Positions 1 through 5,895 of a DNA stretch of 9,862 nt are shown here, piece after piece. Every line of letters starts with the position of its first letter. Within the stretch, counting starts at the first letter, position 1. The notes under the pieces are model-generated. The model saw nothing but the letters and a program-made list of their open reading frames with translations. It was not told the origin of the DNA and ran no database searches. This DNA comes from JBEIJQ01 sp040380145 (GTDB taxonomy: Bacteria > Bacteroidota > Bacteroidia > Chitinophagales > Saprospiraceae): the NCBI GenBank assembly GCA_040380145.1, contig JBEIJQ010000115.1, positions 1 to 9,862 of the forward strand, read 5' to 3'. The position numbers and the translations under genes were made by a program.

Positions 1-1
1 G

Positions 2-103
2 GCTGATAGAATCGAGGATTTGTCCAAGAAAGTAGGGGCGAAAATGCTGTTGGATATCTCCAAAAAGGCTGCTAAAAGCTATACTAAGCACCCCCAAAAG
101 TAG
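2..103 (+). CDS. 3' end of an unrecognised gene (partial)
   Basis: Only one forward frame stays open from the left edge. It gives 33 residues beginning ADRIEDLSKK and ending SYTKHPQK before a TAG at 101-103. The piece is lysine-rich and probably helical, with no motif I can assign. By my count it has 45 G/C in 103 bases, lower than the GC-rich genes to its right, and it uses AGA and many AAA/AAG codons. A terminator hairpin starts 36 bases after the stop, which supports this being a real gene end. It may belong to DNA acquired next to the tRNA, but the fragment is too short to say. No function is proposed. Confidence 0.55.
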   Translation, partial: ADRIEDLSKKVGAKMLLDISKKAAKSYTKHPQK

Positions 104-139
104 ATTTTCCCCAAAAATCAACTCCTTGATTATCAATAA

Positions 140-166
140 AAAACGCCCCAGGTGTTGGGGCGTTTT
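140..166. terminator. Bidirectional intrinsic terminator
   Basis: A perfect 10-bp stem (AAAACGCCCC at 140-149 pairing with GGGGCGTTTT at 157-166) encloses a 7-base loop. The GC core is flanked by A-runs on the left and T-runs on the right, so it can act on both strands. It sits between the forward gene ending at 103 and the 3' end of the leftward tRNA at 174, so it can terminate both convergent transcripts. Confidence 0.85.
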
Positions 167-173
167 CGTACTG

Positions 174-263
174 CGGAGAGGGAGGGATTCGAACCCTCGA
201 TACCCGGATTAGGGGTATACATGATTTCGAGTCAAGCCCATTCAACCGCTCTGGCACCTCTCC
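174..263 (-). tRNA. tRNA-Ser (anticodon CGA)
   Basis: The reverse strand folds as a class II tRNA. The acceptor stem GGAGAGG/CCTCTCC pairs 257-263 with 175-181. There is a 3-bp D stem (CCA/TGG), a T arm GAGGG-TTCGAAT-CCCTC (182-198), and a long variable arm with an ATACCC/GGGTAT stem, typical of serine tRNAs. The anticodon loop CTCGAAA (225-231) places CGA at 227-229, which reads UCG. The discriminator base is G (174), and a full CCA is not encoded, as is common in Bacteroidota. The anticodon stem has a U-U opposition at the second pair (bases 235 and 221); the other four pairs are canonical. Its promoter is at 275-282 and its terminator at 140-166. Confidence 0.96.
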
Positions 264-274
264 CGAAAGCGGGA

Positions 275-282
275 CAAAATTA
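275..282 (-). promoter_or_regulatory. -7 box of the tRNA-Ser promoter
   Basis: The reverse strand reads TAATTTTG, an exact match to the Bacteroidota -7 consensus TAnnTTTG. It ends 11 bases before the tRNA 5' end at 263, as expected for transcription starting just ahead of the mature tRNA. No clear TTG -33 element is seen. It faces the box at 303-310 across 20 bases. Confidence 0.65.
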
Positions 283-302
283 AAAATTCTTCCGCGAAAA
301 AG

Positions 303-310
303 TAATTTTG
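303..310 (+). promoter_or_regulatory. -7 box of the M16 peptidase promoter
   Basis: TAATTTTG matches TAnnTTTG exactly. Transcription would start near 317, giving a leader of about 50 bases to the ATG at 367. This argues against a TTG start at 319, which would be almost leaderless. The region where its -33 element should lie overlaps the tRNA -7 box on the other strand. Confidence 0.6.
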
Positions 311-320
311 AACCTCCTTT

Positions 321-344
321 GCCCAAAAAAAGTTCTTTTTGGGC
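321..344 (+). promoter_or_regulatory. Stem-loop in the M16 peptidase leader
   Basis: GCCCAAAAA (321-329) pairs perfectly with TTTTTGGGC (336-344) around the 6-base loop AAGTTC. It lies between the inferred transcription start and the ATG at 367. The T-run is inside the stem rather than after it, so it does not look like an intrinsic terminator. It could stabilise the 5' end or influence translation. Function is inferred only. Confidence 0.4.
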
Positions 345-366
345 GCCAAACATTCCCATCGCCCCT

Positions 367-1605
367 ATGATCGCCTATTCCCGATACGAACTCGCCAACG
401 GCCTCCGCCTGTTGGTCCACGAAGACCGCAGCACGCCGCTGATCGCGGTGAACATCGCCTACAATGTCGGATCGCGCTTCGACCCGCCTACCCACACGGG
501 ATTCGCGCACCTGTTCGAACACCTGATGTTCGGGGGATCCGACAGTGCGCCGAGTTTCGACGATCCCCTGCAAGAGGCGGGCGGCGATTCCAATGCGTTC
601 ACCAACAACGACATCACCAACTACTACGAGGTGCTCCCGGCCGAAAACGTGGAAACGGCCCTGTGGCTGGAGGCGGACCGGCTGCACCGGCTCAAGCTCA
701 ACCAAAAAGCGCTGAACGTGCAGCGCAAGGTGGTGGTCGAAGAGTTCAAGGAAACCTGCCTGAACCAGCCTTACGGCGATGTTTGGCACCACCTGTCGGC
801 CCTCTGCTACGAGCGCCACCCCTACCGTTGGCCGGTCATCGGGCTGGAACCCAAGCACATCAAGGATGCCACACTGGATGTCGTCTCCGATTTTTTCCGT
901 ACCTATTACAATCCCGCCAACGCCGTGCTCGTGCTCGCCGGCAACCTGTCGGGCGAAGAGGGACTGTCGCTGGCCGAAAAATGGTTCGGCAACATCCCCG
1001 CCGGACGGCGCCCCGATCCGGCGCTGCCCGCCGAGCCCCCGCAAACGGCCAAGCGTTTCAAACGAGTCGAGGCGGATGTACCGGTCGATGCGCTCTACCT
1101 CGCCTTCCACATGCCGGCGCGCAACACCCCCGAATACTACACCTGCGACCTCTTGACCGATCTGCTGGCCTACGGAAAATCCTCGCGCCTGTACCAGCGT
1201 TTCGTGAAAACCGACAAACTTTTCACCGAAGTGGACGCCTATGTGACCGGCACCACGGATCCCGGCCTGGTGGTGATCGAGGCGCGCCTCGGACCGGGCA
1301 TCTCCTTTGAAAAGGGAGAAGCGGCCATCTGGGACGAACTGCGGCGCGTCCAAACCGAAAGGCTGTCGGACAGCGAATTGGAAAAATTGAAAAACCGAGC
1401 GGAAAGCAACCTCGTTTTCGGCGAATCGGGCACTTTGCCCAAGGCGATGAACCTGGCCTATTACGAGATTCTCGGCGATGCCGAACTGATCAACCGCGAA
1501 ACGGAGCTTTACCAACGGCAGACCGCCGATTCGCTGCTCGAAATGGCCCGGCAGATCTTTCGGGAGGAAAACTGCTCTGTGCTGTATTACGGCAAGGGCG
1601 GGTAA
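367..1605 (+). CDS. M16 family zinc metallopeptidase (pitrilysin / processing-peptidase-like, single lobe)
   Basis: The 412-residue product has the inverted zinc motif HLFEH at residues 48-52. The third zinc ligand is expected in VVVEEF (Glu125 or Glu126). Flanking family features are NGLRLLV near the N terminus, GGDSNAFTNNDITNYYE after the motif, and GKSSRLYQRF in the second half. It is the size of one M16B enzyme half (two alpha/beta M16 domains); such proteins usually work as homodimers or with an inactive partner, and no partner gene is adjacent. No signal peptide is visible, so it is probably cytoplasmic; its substrates cannot be read from sequence. The frame also allows a TTG start at 319, but homology begins at about residue 5 from the ATG, and the promoter and hairpin lie upstream, so I chose ATG 367. 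It converges with yicC, with 3 bases between stops and no terminator. Confidence 0.92.
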   Translation: MIAYSRYELANGLRLLVHEDRSTPLIAVNIAYNVGSRFDPPTHTGFAHLFEHLMFGGSDSAPSFDDPLQEAGGDSNAFTNNDITNYYEVLPAENVETALWLEADRLHRLKLNQKALNVQRKVVVEEFKETCLNQPYGDVWHHLSALCYERHPYRWPVIGLEPKHIKDATLDVVSDFFRTYYNPANAVLVLAGNLSGEEGLSLAEKWFGNIPAGRRPDPALPAEPPQTAKRFKRVEADVPVDALYLAFHMPARNTPEYYTCDLLTDLLAYGKSSRLYQRFVKTDKLFTEVDAYVTGTTDPGLVVIEARLGPGISFEKGEAAIWDELRRVQTERLSDSELEKLKNRAESNLVFGESGTLPKAMNLAYYEILGDAELINRETELYQRQTADSLLEMARQIFREENCSVLYYGKGG

Positions 1606-1608
1606 GCG

Positions 1609-2481
1609 CTACAGGACATTGGCCAACTGTTCCTTGATCTTTTCCAGTTCGTCCTTCATGCCCACCACGCAGCGCTGGATTTCGGCGGCGTTGGCCTTGG
1701 AGCCGAGGGTATTGATCTCCCGCCCCATTTCTTGGGCGATGAAGTTCAGCTTGCGGCCCTTGGAAGGATCCTTGCCCAAGAGTTCTTCCAAAAAATAGTC
1801 GCAATGCTGGCGCAGACGGAGTTTTTCCTCCGTCAGGTCGAATTTTTCCACGTAAAAAACCAGCTCCTGCTCCAAGCGGTTCTCGTCCACATATACCTTG
1901 GCCCATTCCGCCAGGTGCTGGCGAAGCCGCTGCCGGACCCGTTCCACGCGATCCGCCTCGAAAGGCTCCAATTCGAGCAGGTGCTGCCGGATGAGATCCA
2001 CGCGCAGCCGCATATCGGTCTCGATCGGCCGTCCGTCTTTTTCGCGGAACGCCAGAAATTCGGCCAGCGCCCGCTCGATCACCGATCGGGTGTCTTCCCA
2101 CTCCTGCTCCGAAACGCCCTCGCCGCCCGACGAAACCACATTGGGCAGGCGGACGATCGTGTTGAGCAGGTGTTCGCTCGAAAGACCGGTCTCGCGGGCC
2201 AGGCCGCTCAACTGCGCATAATATGACAGGAAAAGCCCCCTGTCGACCTGTACGCCCCGGGCCCCTTCCGGATAATCCACCTCGAGACAAAAATCCACTT
2301 TGCCGCGGACGACCGCCGTTTCGACCATCCTCCGGATCTCTTGTTCGTGCTCCCGAAAGGCCGCCGGGCAGCGTACTTTCAAATCGAGCTGCTTGCTGTT
2401 GAGGGATCGCAGCTCCGCCTTGATGCTGTAGCGTTCGAAAATTTTTGCGGCTTTTCCGAAGCCGGTCATGGAATACATCAT
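1609..2481 (-). CDS. yicC: YicC/YloC family endoribonuclease
   Basis: The 290-residue protein matches the family over its whole length (E. coli YicC is about the same size). The N-terminal YicC domain opens with YSMTGFGK (residues 3-10) followed by ELRSLNSKQLDLK. The C-terminal DUF1732 domain carries the signature QEMGREINTLGSK (about 250-262) and an acidic/basic helical tail. Family members are reported to be endoribonucleases acting on RNA in the cytoplasm; the residues used in catalysis cannot be pointed out here. Two ATG codons are adjacent, so translation may begin at residue 1 or 2. The gene diverges from the glucosaminidase gene across a 104-base spacer. The guanylate kinase gene often found with yicC is not seen here. 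Confidence 0.93.
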   Translation of the reverse strand: MMYSMTGFGKAAKIFERYSIKAELRSLNSKQLDLKVRCPAAFREHEQEIRRMVETAVVRGKVDFCLEVDYPEGARGVQVDRGLFLSYYAQLSGLARETGLSSEHLLNTIVRLPNVVSSGGEGVSEQEWEDTRSVIERALAEFLAFREKDGRPIETDMRLRVDLIRQHLLELEPFEADRVERVRQRLRQHLAEWAKVYVDENRLEQELVFYVEKFDLTEEKLRLRQHCDYFLEELLGKDPSKGRKLNFIAQEMGREINTLGSKANAAEIQRCVVGMKDELEKIKEQLANVL

Positions 2482-2501
2482 TTTGTGCTAATTTTGGAGG
2501 A

Positions 2502-2509
2502 CAAAAAAA
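2502..2509 (-). promoter_or_regulatory. yicC: Possible -7 box for yicC
   Basis: The reverse strand reads TTTTTTTG, seven of eight positions of TAnnTTTG, ending 20 bases before the yicC ATG. It lies in a homopolymer run, so a chance match is likely. The palindrome at 2514-2527 sits just upstream of it. Confidence 0.25.
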
Positions 2510-2513
2510 CTAT

Positions 2514-2527
2514 TTTTATCGATAAAA
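2514..2527. repeat. Perfect 14-bp palindrome TTTTATCGATAAAA, candidate operator
   Basis: The sequence is identical to its own reverse complement over 14 bases, in the divergent spacer between yicC and the glucosaminidase gene. It ends 13 bases upstream of the rightward -7 box at 2541, where the -33 element should lie. That is a natural place for a dimeric regulator to bind. AT-rich spacers can produce such palindromes by chance, so the operator role is a hypothesis. Confidence 0.4.
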
Positions 2528-2540
2528 TCATCTAAAAAAA

Positions 2541-2548
2541 TATATTTG
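2541..2548 (+). promoter_or_regulatory. -7 box of the glucosaminidase promoter
   Basis: TATATTTG matches TAnnTTTG exactly and lies 37 bases before the ATG at 2586, implying a leader of roughly 30 bases. No convincing TTG -33 box is seen. The palindrome at 2514-2527 covers that region instead. Confidence 0.6.
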
Positions 2549-2585
2549 TTCCAAGATTCAGTTCAAACAACGAATTTGCTTTCGT

Positions 2586-4076
2586 ATGAAAAGACTTTTC
2601 CCATATTTTCATTTGATCGGCGGACTGATCGTTTCCGTTTCCGGCCTGTCGGCCCAAGTTCCCGCCAACAAGTTGACCGCCCAGCAATACATCGCCCGGT
2701 ACAAAGACATCGCGATCGCCGAAATGTACCGCAGCAATGTCCCGGCCAGCATCACCTTGGCCCAAGGGATGCTGGAGTCTTCTTTGGGAAACAGCGAACT
2801 GGCCACAGTGGCCAACAACCACTTCGGGGTGAAGTGCAAGGGTTGGCCGGGCCCCACCTTCTACATGTGGGACGACGACCCGGAAAAATCCTGCTTCCGG
2901 AAATATCGGACCCCGGAGGACTCCTATCTGGACCACAGCGATTTTTTGGTGACCGGGGCCCGGTACAAAAACTGTTTTTTGCAGGGAAAAGATTATAAGG
3001 CTTGGGCGGTCGAGCTTAGAAAAGCGGGGTATGCGACCAATCCAACGTATGCCGACCTGCTGATCGAACGGGTGGTCAAATACCAGTTGCACCAGTACGA
3101 TACTGCGACGCTCCCCCCCTTGGCAGGAGCGCCTGCTTCGGTGAACCAGGGAGTGGAGTTCAACGACAACCCCGAGGTGCGCAACCGCAAGCTGAACAAA
3201 CTCTTCGAATCTTACCAAACGGGGATTTTCGAAAAAAACGGTCTACGCTTCGCGGTGGCGAAAAAAGGCGAAGATCCATTGAGTTTTGCGACGCGGTTCA
3301 ATATCCCCTATGCGAAATTCCTCAAGTACAACGAAATGACGGAGGACGATCTTTTCGTCGATTTCCAGTTCGCGTTTTTTCAGCCCAAGCGCTACAATTA
3401 CCGCGGCGAAGAGGATTACCACGTGGTGCTCGAAAACGAGAGCCTGTACGCCATTTCCCAGTTTTACGGGATCCGTCTGGAGGCCCTGCAGAAAATGAAC
3501 AAAATGCCGCCCAACACGGACCCTTTGCCGGGCGATACCCTGCAGTTGAAAAAACCGGTGGACAAACCGGTCCGCTACAAACCCGCCACGGCCCGTCCCA
3601 AGCGGCGCCCCTCGGCTCCGGACGCCGGTCAAGGACAGGTGCAACCCGGCCCGGCGCCCGAACGGGTGTACGCGGCCACGGCCCCGGGAGTCAACGCCCC
3701 AGTCGTACAGGCGCCCGGCCCGGCCGAACTGCCCAAAGAATATACCCGCATCCCAACACCCGAGCCTTCCAAACCCGTGGCCGCGCCCGATCAGGGAGCG
3801 TACGGCAACGCCCCTTTTTGGGAAACCGCAGCGCCCGCCCCAGACGATAAGGTCGCGCCGCCACCCGCACCGGCCCCCAAGCCCCAACCGGTGGTGGCCG
3901 CCCAGCCGCCCAAAACGCCGCCAGCAGCCGGCACGCAACGACAACACACCGTTGCCCCGGGCGAAAATCTCTACCGCATATCGCTCAAGTACAAAATCGG
4001 CATGGACGCGTTGAAAAAAGCCAATGGACTGACCTCGGACGCTCTGTCGGAAGGTCAGATCCTGCGCATCCCCTGA
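2586..4076 (+). CDS. Secreted glucosaminidase (GH73-like) with three LysM-like domains
   Basis: The 496-residue product is a probable peptidoglycan hydrolase exported to the periplasm. Residues 1-23 are a signal peptide (MKRLF, hydrophobic core, ending GLSA before Gln24). Residues about 30-172 form a FlgJ/GH73-type N-acetylglucosaminidase domain: ITLAQGMLESSLGNS carries the likely catalytic Glu64, followed by NNHFGVKCK and a late AGYATNPTYADLLI. A degenerate LysM-like segment lies at about 221-268 and a clearer LysM at 278-322 (YHVVLENESLYAIS). A long Pro/Ala-rich linker (about 324-450) leads to a canonical LysM at 453-496 (HTVAPGENLYRIS...GQILRIP). LysM domains bind glycan chains, and the linker would let the catalytic domain reach out from that anchor. 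It is transcribed alone from the promoter at 2541. A role in cell separation or wall turnover is inferred. Confidence 0.9.
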   Translation: MKRLFPYFHLIGGLIVSVSGLSAQVPANKLTAQQYIARYKDIAIAEMYRSNVPASITLAQGMLESSLGNSELATVANNHFGVKCKGWPGPTFYMWDDDPEKSCFRKYRTPEDSYLDHSDFLVTGARYKNCFLQGKDYKAWAVELRKAGYATNPTYADLLIERVVKYQLHQYDTATLPPLAGAPASVNQGVEFNDNPEVRNRKLNKLFESYQTGIFEKNGLRFAVAKKGEDPLSFATRFNIPYAKFLKYNEMTEDDLFVDFQFAFFQPKRYNYRGEEDYHVVLENESLYAISQFYGIRLEALQKMNKMPPNTDPLPGDTLQLKKPVDKPVRYKPATARPKRRPSAPDAGQGQVQPGPAPERVYAATAPGVNAPVVQAPGPAELPKEYTRIPTPEPSKPVAAPDQGAYGNAPFWETAAPAPDDKVAPPPAPAPKPQPVVAAQPPKTPPAAGTQRQHTVAPGENLYRISLKYKIGMDALKKANGLTSDALSEGQILRIP

Positions 4077-4126
4077 TCCGGCGGCGCGTTGTTTTGCACG
4101 GGGGCCCGCCGTTCGGATTACGGGAT

Positions 4127-4134
4127 TATCTTTG
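4127..4134 (+). promoter_or_regulatory. -7 box of the MORN lipoprotein-porQ unit
   Basis: TATCTTTG matches TAnnTTTG exactly and ends 29 bases before the ATG at 4164. It is the reason for preferring that ATG over a TTG at 4089, which lies upstream of the box. No good -33 element is visible. Confidence 0.55.
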
Positions 4135-4163
4135 TGCCCCATCGCGCAACGATCCGTTTTGCC

Positions 4164-4805
4164 ATGAACTGCCGGCAATTTTCGACCATCCTCTTTCTTT
4201 CGACCCTGTTTTTCGCTTCCTGCGAAAACCGCGAAACCGTCGTGCAAACACTCGACAACGGTTTTCGGGAAGAATTTCAGATCGACAAAAAATCCAAAGC
4301 CCGCGAAGGTTTCTACAAAAAATTCCGCGATGACGGCTCCCTGCTGGCGTCCGGCACCTACCGGACGGGCAAGTTGGACGGCAAGTACACGCTGTTCTAC
4401 ACCTCGGGCAAAACAATGCAAGAAGAAACCTACCGCGACGACCTGCTCGAGGGCTCGGTCTATTCGTGGTACGAGTCCGGTGTGCTCGAAGCCGAAGAGC
4501 CCTATCGGGGCGGCAAGCACGAAGGCGAGTTGAAGCGCTACCACGAAAACGGGAAGCTCAAGGTCTCGATGGCCATGAAAAACGGCGTGGAAGACGGCCC
4601 CGTGAAATACTTCTGGCCCAACGGCAACTTGCAGCAGGAAGGCGTTTTCCAAATCGGCGTCAACACCCAAACGGGCCTTTCCAACGAAGATTTCGACGAA
4701 AAATGGCACGGCGAGCGCAAGCAGTACGACGAGAACGGAAGGCTCACGGTCATCCAAAATTGCGATCACGGATTTTGCACCACCACTTGGCAGCTTGAAA
4801 AATAA
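4164..4805 (+). CDS. MORN-repeat lipoprotein (YwqK-like)
   Basis: The 213-residue product starts with a lipoprotein signal peptide: MNCRQF, a hydrophobic core, and lipobox FASC with Cys20. Acidic residues follow the cysteine (ENRE). From residue 49 it is built of about six 24-residue MORN_2-type repeats (starting near 49, 73, 97, 121, 145 and 183). They follow a pattern of G-x-x-x-x-Y/F-x-x-x-G-x-L-x-x-x-x-x-Y-x-x-G-x-x-x, with clear NGKL, NGNL and NGRL turns. A spacer (about 165-180) interrupts the fifth and sixth repeats. Databases often label this family an antitoxin; nothing here supports that, and no toxin gene is adjacent. MORN sheets usually mediate binding. An in-frame TTG at 4089 would add 25 residues ahead of the signal peptide and is unlikely. 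porQ begins 25 bases downstream, so the two are probably cotranscribed. Confidence 0.85.
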   Translation: MNCRQFSTILFLSTLFFASCENRETVVQTLDNGFREEFQIDKKSKAREGFYKKFRDDGSLLASGTYRTGKLDGKYTLFYTSGKTMQEETYRDDLLEGSVYSWYESGVLEAEEPYRGGKHEGELKRYHENGKLKVSMAMKNGVEDGPVKYFWPNGNLQQEGVFQIGVNTQTGLSNEDFDEKWHGERKQYDENGRLTVIQNCDHGFCTTTWQLEK

Positions 4806-4830
4806 TCCCTTCTCCCCCCTCTGTACCGGC

Positions 4831-5877
4831 ATGGGCAAATGGGCCGCCGGTCTGCTGCTGTGCCTGTCGGCCGGCTTCTCGGCATCGCCGCTGTCCGCAC
4901 AGATCGGAGGCGAAAACACCTACGATTTCCTCGACCTGCCCGCCTCCGCGCGGCTGACCGGCCTCGGCGGCAACGGGATCGCCACCGTGGACGACGACAT
5001 CGCACTGGCCTTCCAAAACCCGGCGGTGCTCAATGCCTCCATGCACGGACAGATGACGCTGCAAAACGCCTTTTGGTTCGCCAAGACCAACCTCAGCCAC
5101 TTGGCCTACGCCTATCATGTGGACACCATCCGGACCACTTTTTTCGGCGGTTTGCAATTCGCGGACTATGGCAAGTTCGTGGCGGCCGATGCCGTCGGCA
5201 ACCAACAAGGGGAATTCCGCGCCAACGAATACGCCTTCCATGTGGGCGCGGGGCGGCACTTGGGCGGACGCACTTCGGTGGGCGCCACCCTCAAGTTCAT
5301 CGGATCCCGATTGGAAAGTTACCATTCTTTCGGTCTGGCCCTCGATCTGGCCGCCACCTACCACGACACGGCCAAAAGGGTGGTGGTTTCGGCAGTGCTG
5401 CGCAATGTGGGCGCACAGCTCAGCACCTACGCCGGAAAACGCGAGCCGCTGCCAACGGATCTGCAGATCGGTTTTTCCAAAAGACTCCGCTACCTGCCCT
5501 TCCGTTTTTCCATCGTCGCGCACCACCTGACGCAGTGGAACATCCGCTACGACGACCCCAACGCTCCCCAACCCACCTCCGTCCTCGGCGGCGAACCGCC
5601 CGCGGAAAAACCGTTCGCGGAGTTCGTGGACAATTTCTTCCGCCATTTCGTGTTCAGCGGGGAATTTCTGCTCGGCAAGCGCGAAAACCTCCGCATACGG
5701 TTCGGATACAATCACTTGCGCCGGGCCGAATTGACCGTGCCCGATACCCGGAGCATGGGCGGTATCAGTTTTGGCTTCGGTCTGAAGATCAAAAAATTCC
5801 GCATCGACTACGGTTTCGCCGGCTACCACCTCGGCGGTTCGGCCAACCACCTCGGCTTGTCGCTCGACTTGCACTGA
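4831..5877 (+). CDS. porQ: Type IX secretion system protein PorQ
   Basis: The 348-residue product has a signal peptide (MGKWAAGLLLCLSAGF, ending PLSA before Gln24). The typical PorQ opening follows: IGGENTYDFLDLPASARLTGLGGNGIA, then a DDDIALAFQNPAVLN motif, YADYGKF-like (FADYGKF) and LKFIGSRLESYHSFGLALDLAATYH segments. The C terminus is a run of aromatic-rich beta strands ending in HLGLSLDLH. PorQ is an outer-membrane beta-barrel of the T9SS; in Porphyromonas it takes part with PorU, PorV and PorZ in processing and surface attachment of cargo. No other T9SS gene is in the window, as T9SS genes are usually scattered. A TTG at 4795 is in frame but would overlap the previous gene and spoil the signal peptide. 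porQ converges with the aldehyde dehydrogenase, 18 bases apart. Confidence 0.9.
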   Translation: MGKWAAGLLLCLSAGFSASPLSAQIGGENTYDFLDLPASARLTGLGGNGIATVDDDIALAFQNPAVLNASMHGQMTLQNAFWFAKTNLSHLAYAYHVDTIRTTFFGGLQFADYGKFVAADAVGNQQGEFRANEYAFHVGAGRHLGGRTSVGATLKFIGSRLESYHSFGLALDLAATYHDTAKRVVVSAVLRNVGAQLSTYAGKREPLPTDLQIGFSKRLRYLPFRFSIVAHHLTQWNIRYDDPNAPQPTSVLGGEPPAEKPFAEFVDNFFRHFVFSGEFLLGKRENLRIRFGYNHLRRAELTVPDTRSMGGISFGFGLKIKKFRIDYGFAGYHLGGSANHLGLSLDLH

Positions 5878-5895
5878 CGCCCGCTGCGGCGGCGG

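Noticed and set aside
280..1515. 411-codon reverse frame opposite the M16 peptidase
   Set aside because: No recognisable domain; typical antisense open frame in GC-rich DNA. The forward frame has an intact zinc site.
4076..4118. Hairpin after the glucosaminidase gene (ATCC-GGCGG with CCGCC-GTTC-GGAT)
   Set aside because: The stem has a 4-base bulge, a 21-base loop and no T-run, so I do not call it a terminator.
4164..4805. Antitoxin of a toxin-antitoxin pair (the usual database label for YwqK-like MORN proteins)
   Set aside because: The product is a lipoprotein with a lipobox, no small toxin gene is adjacent, and the neighbour is porQ.
3243..4919. 558-codon reverse frame across the LysM and MORN genes
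   Set aside because: It spans two well-supported forward genes and their spacer and has no family resemblance.
5878..5895. Possible terminator between porQ and the aldehyde dehydrogenase
   Set aside because: Only 18 GC-rich bases with short self-complementarity and no T-run on either strand.
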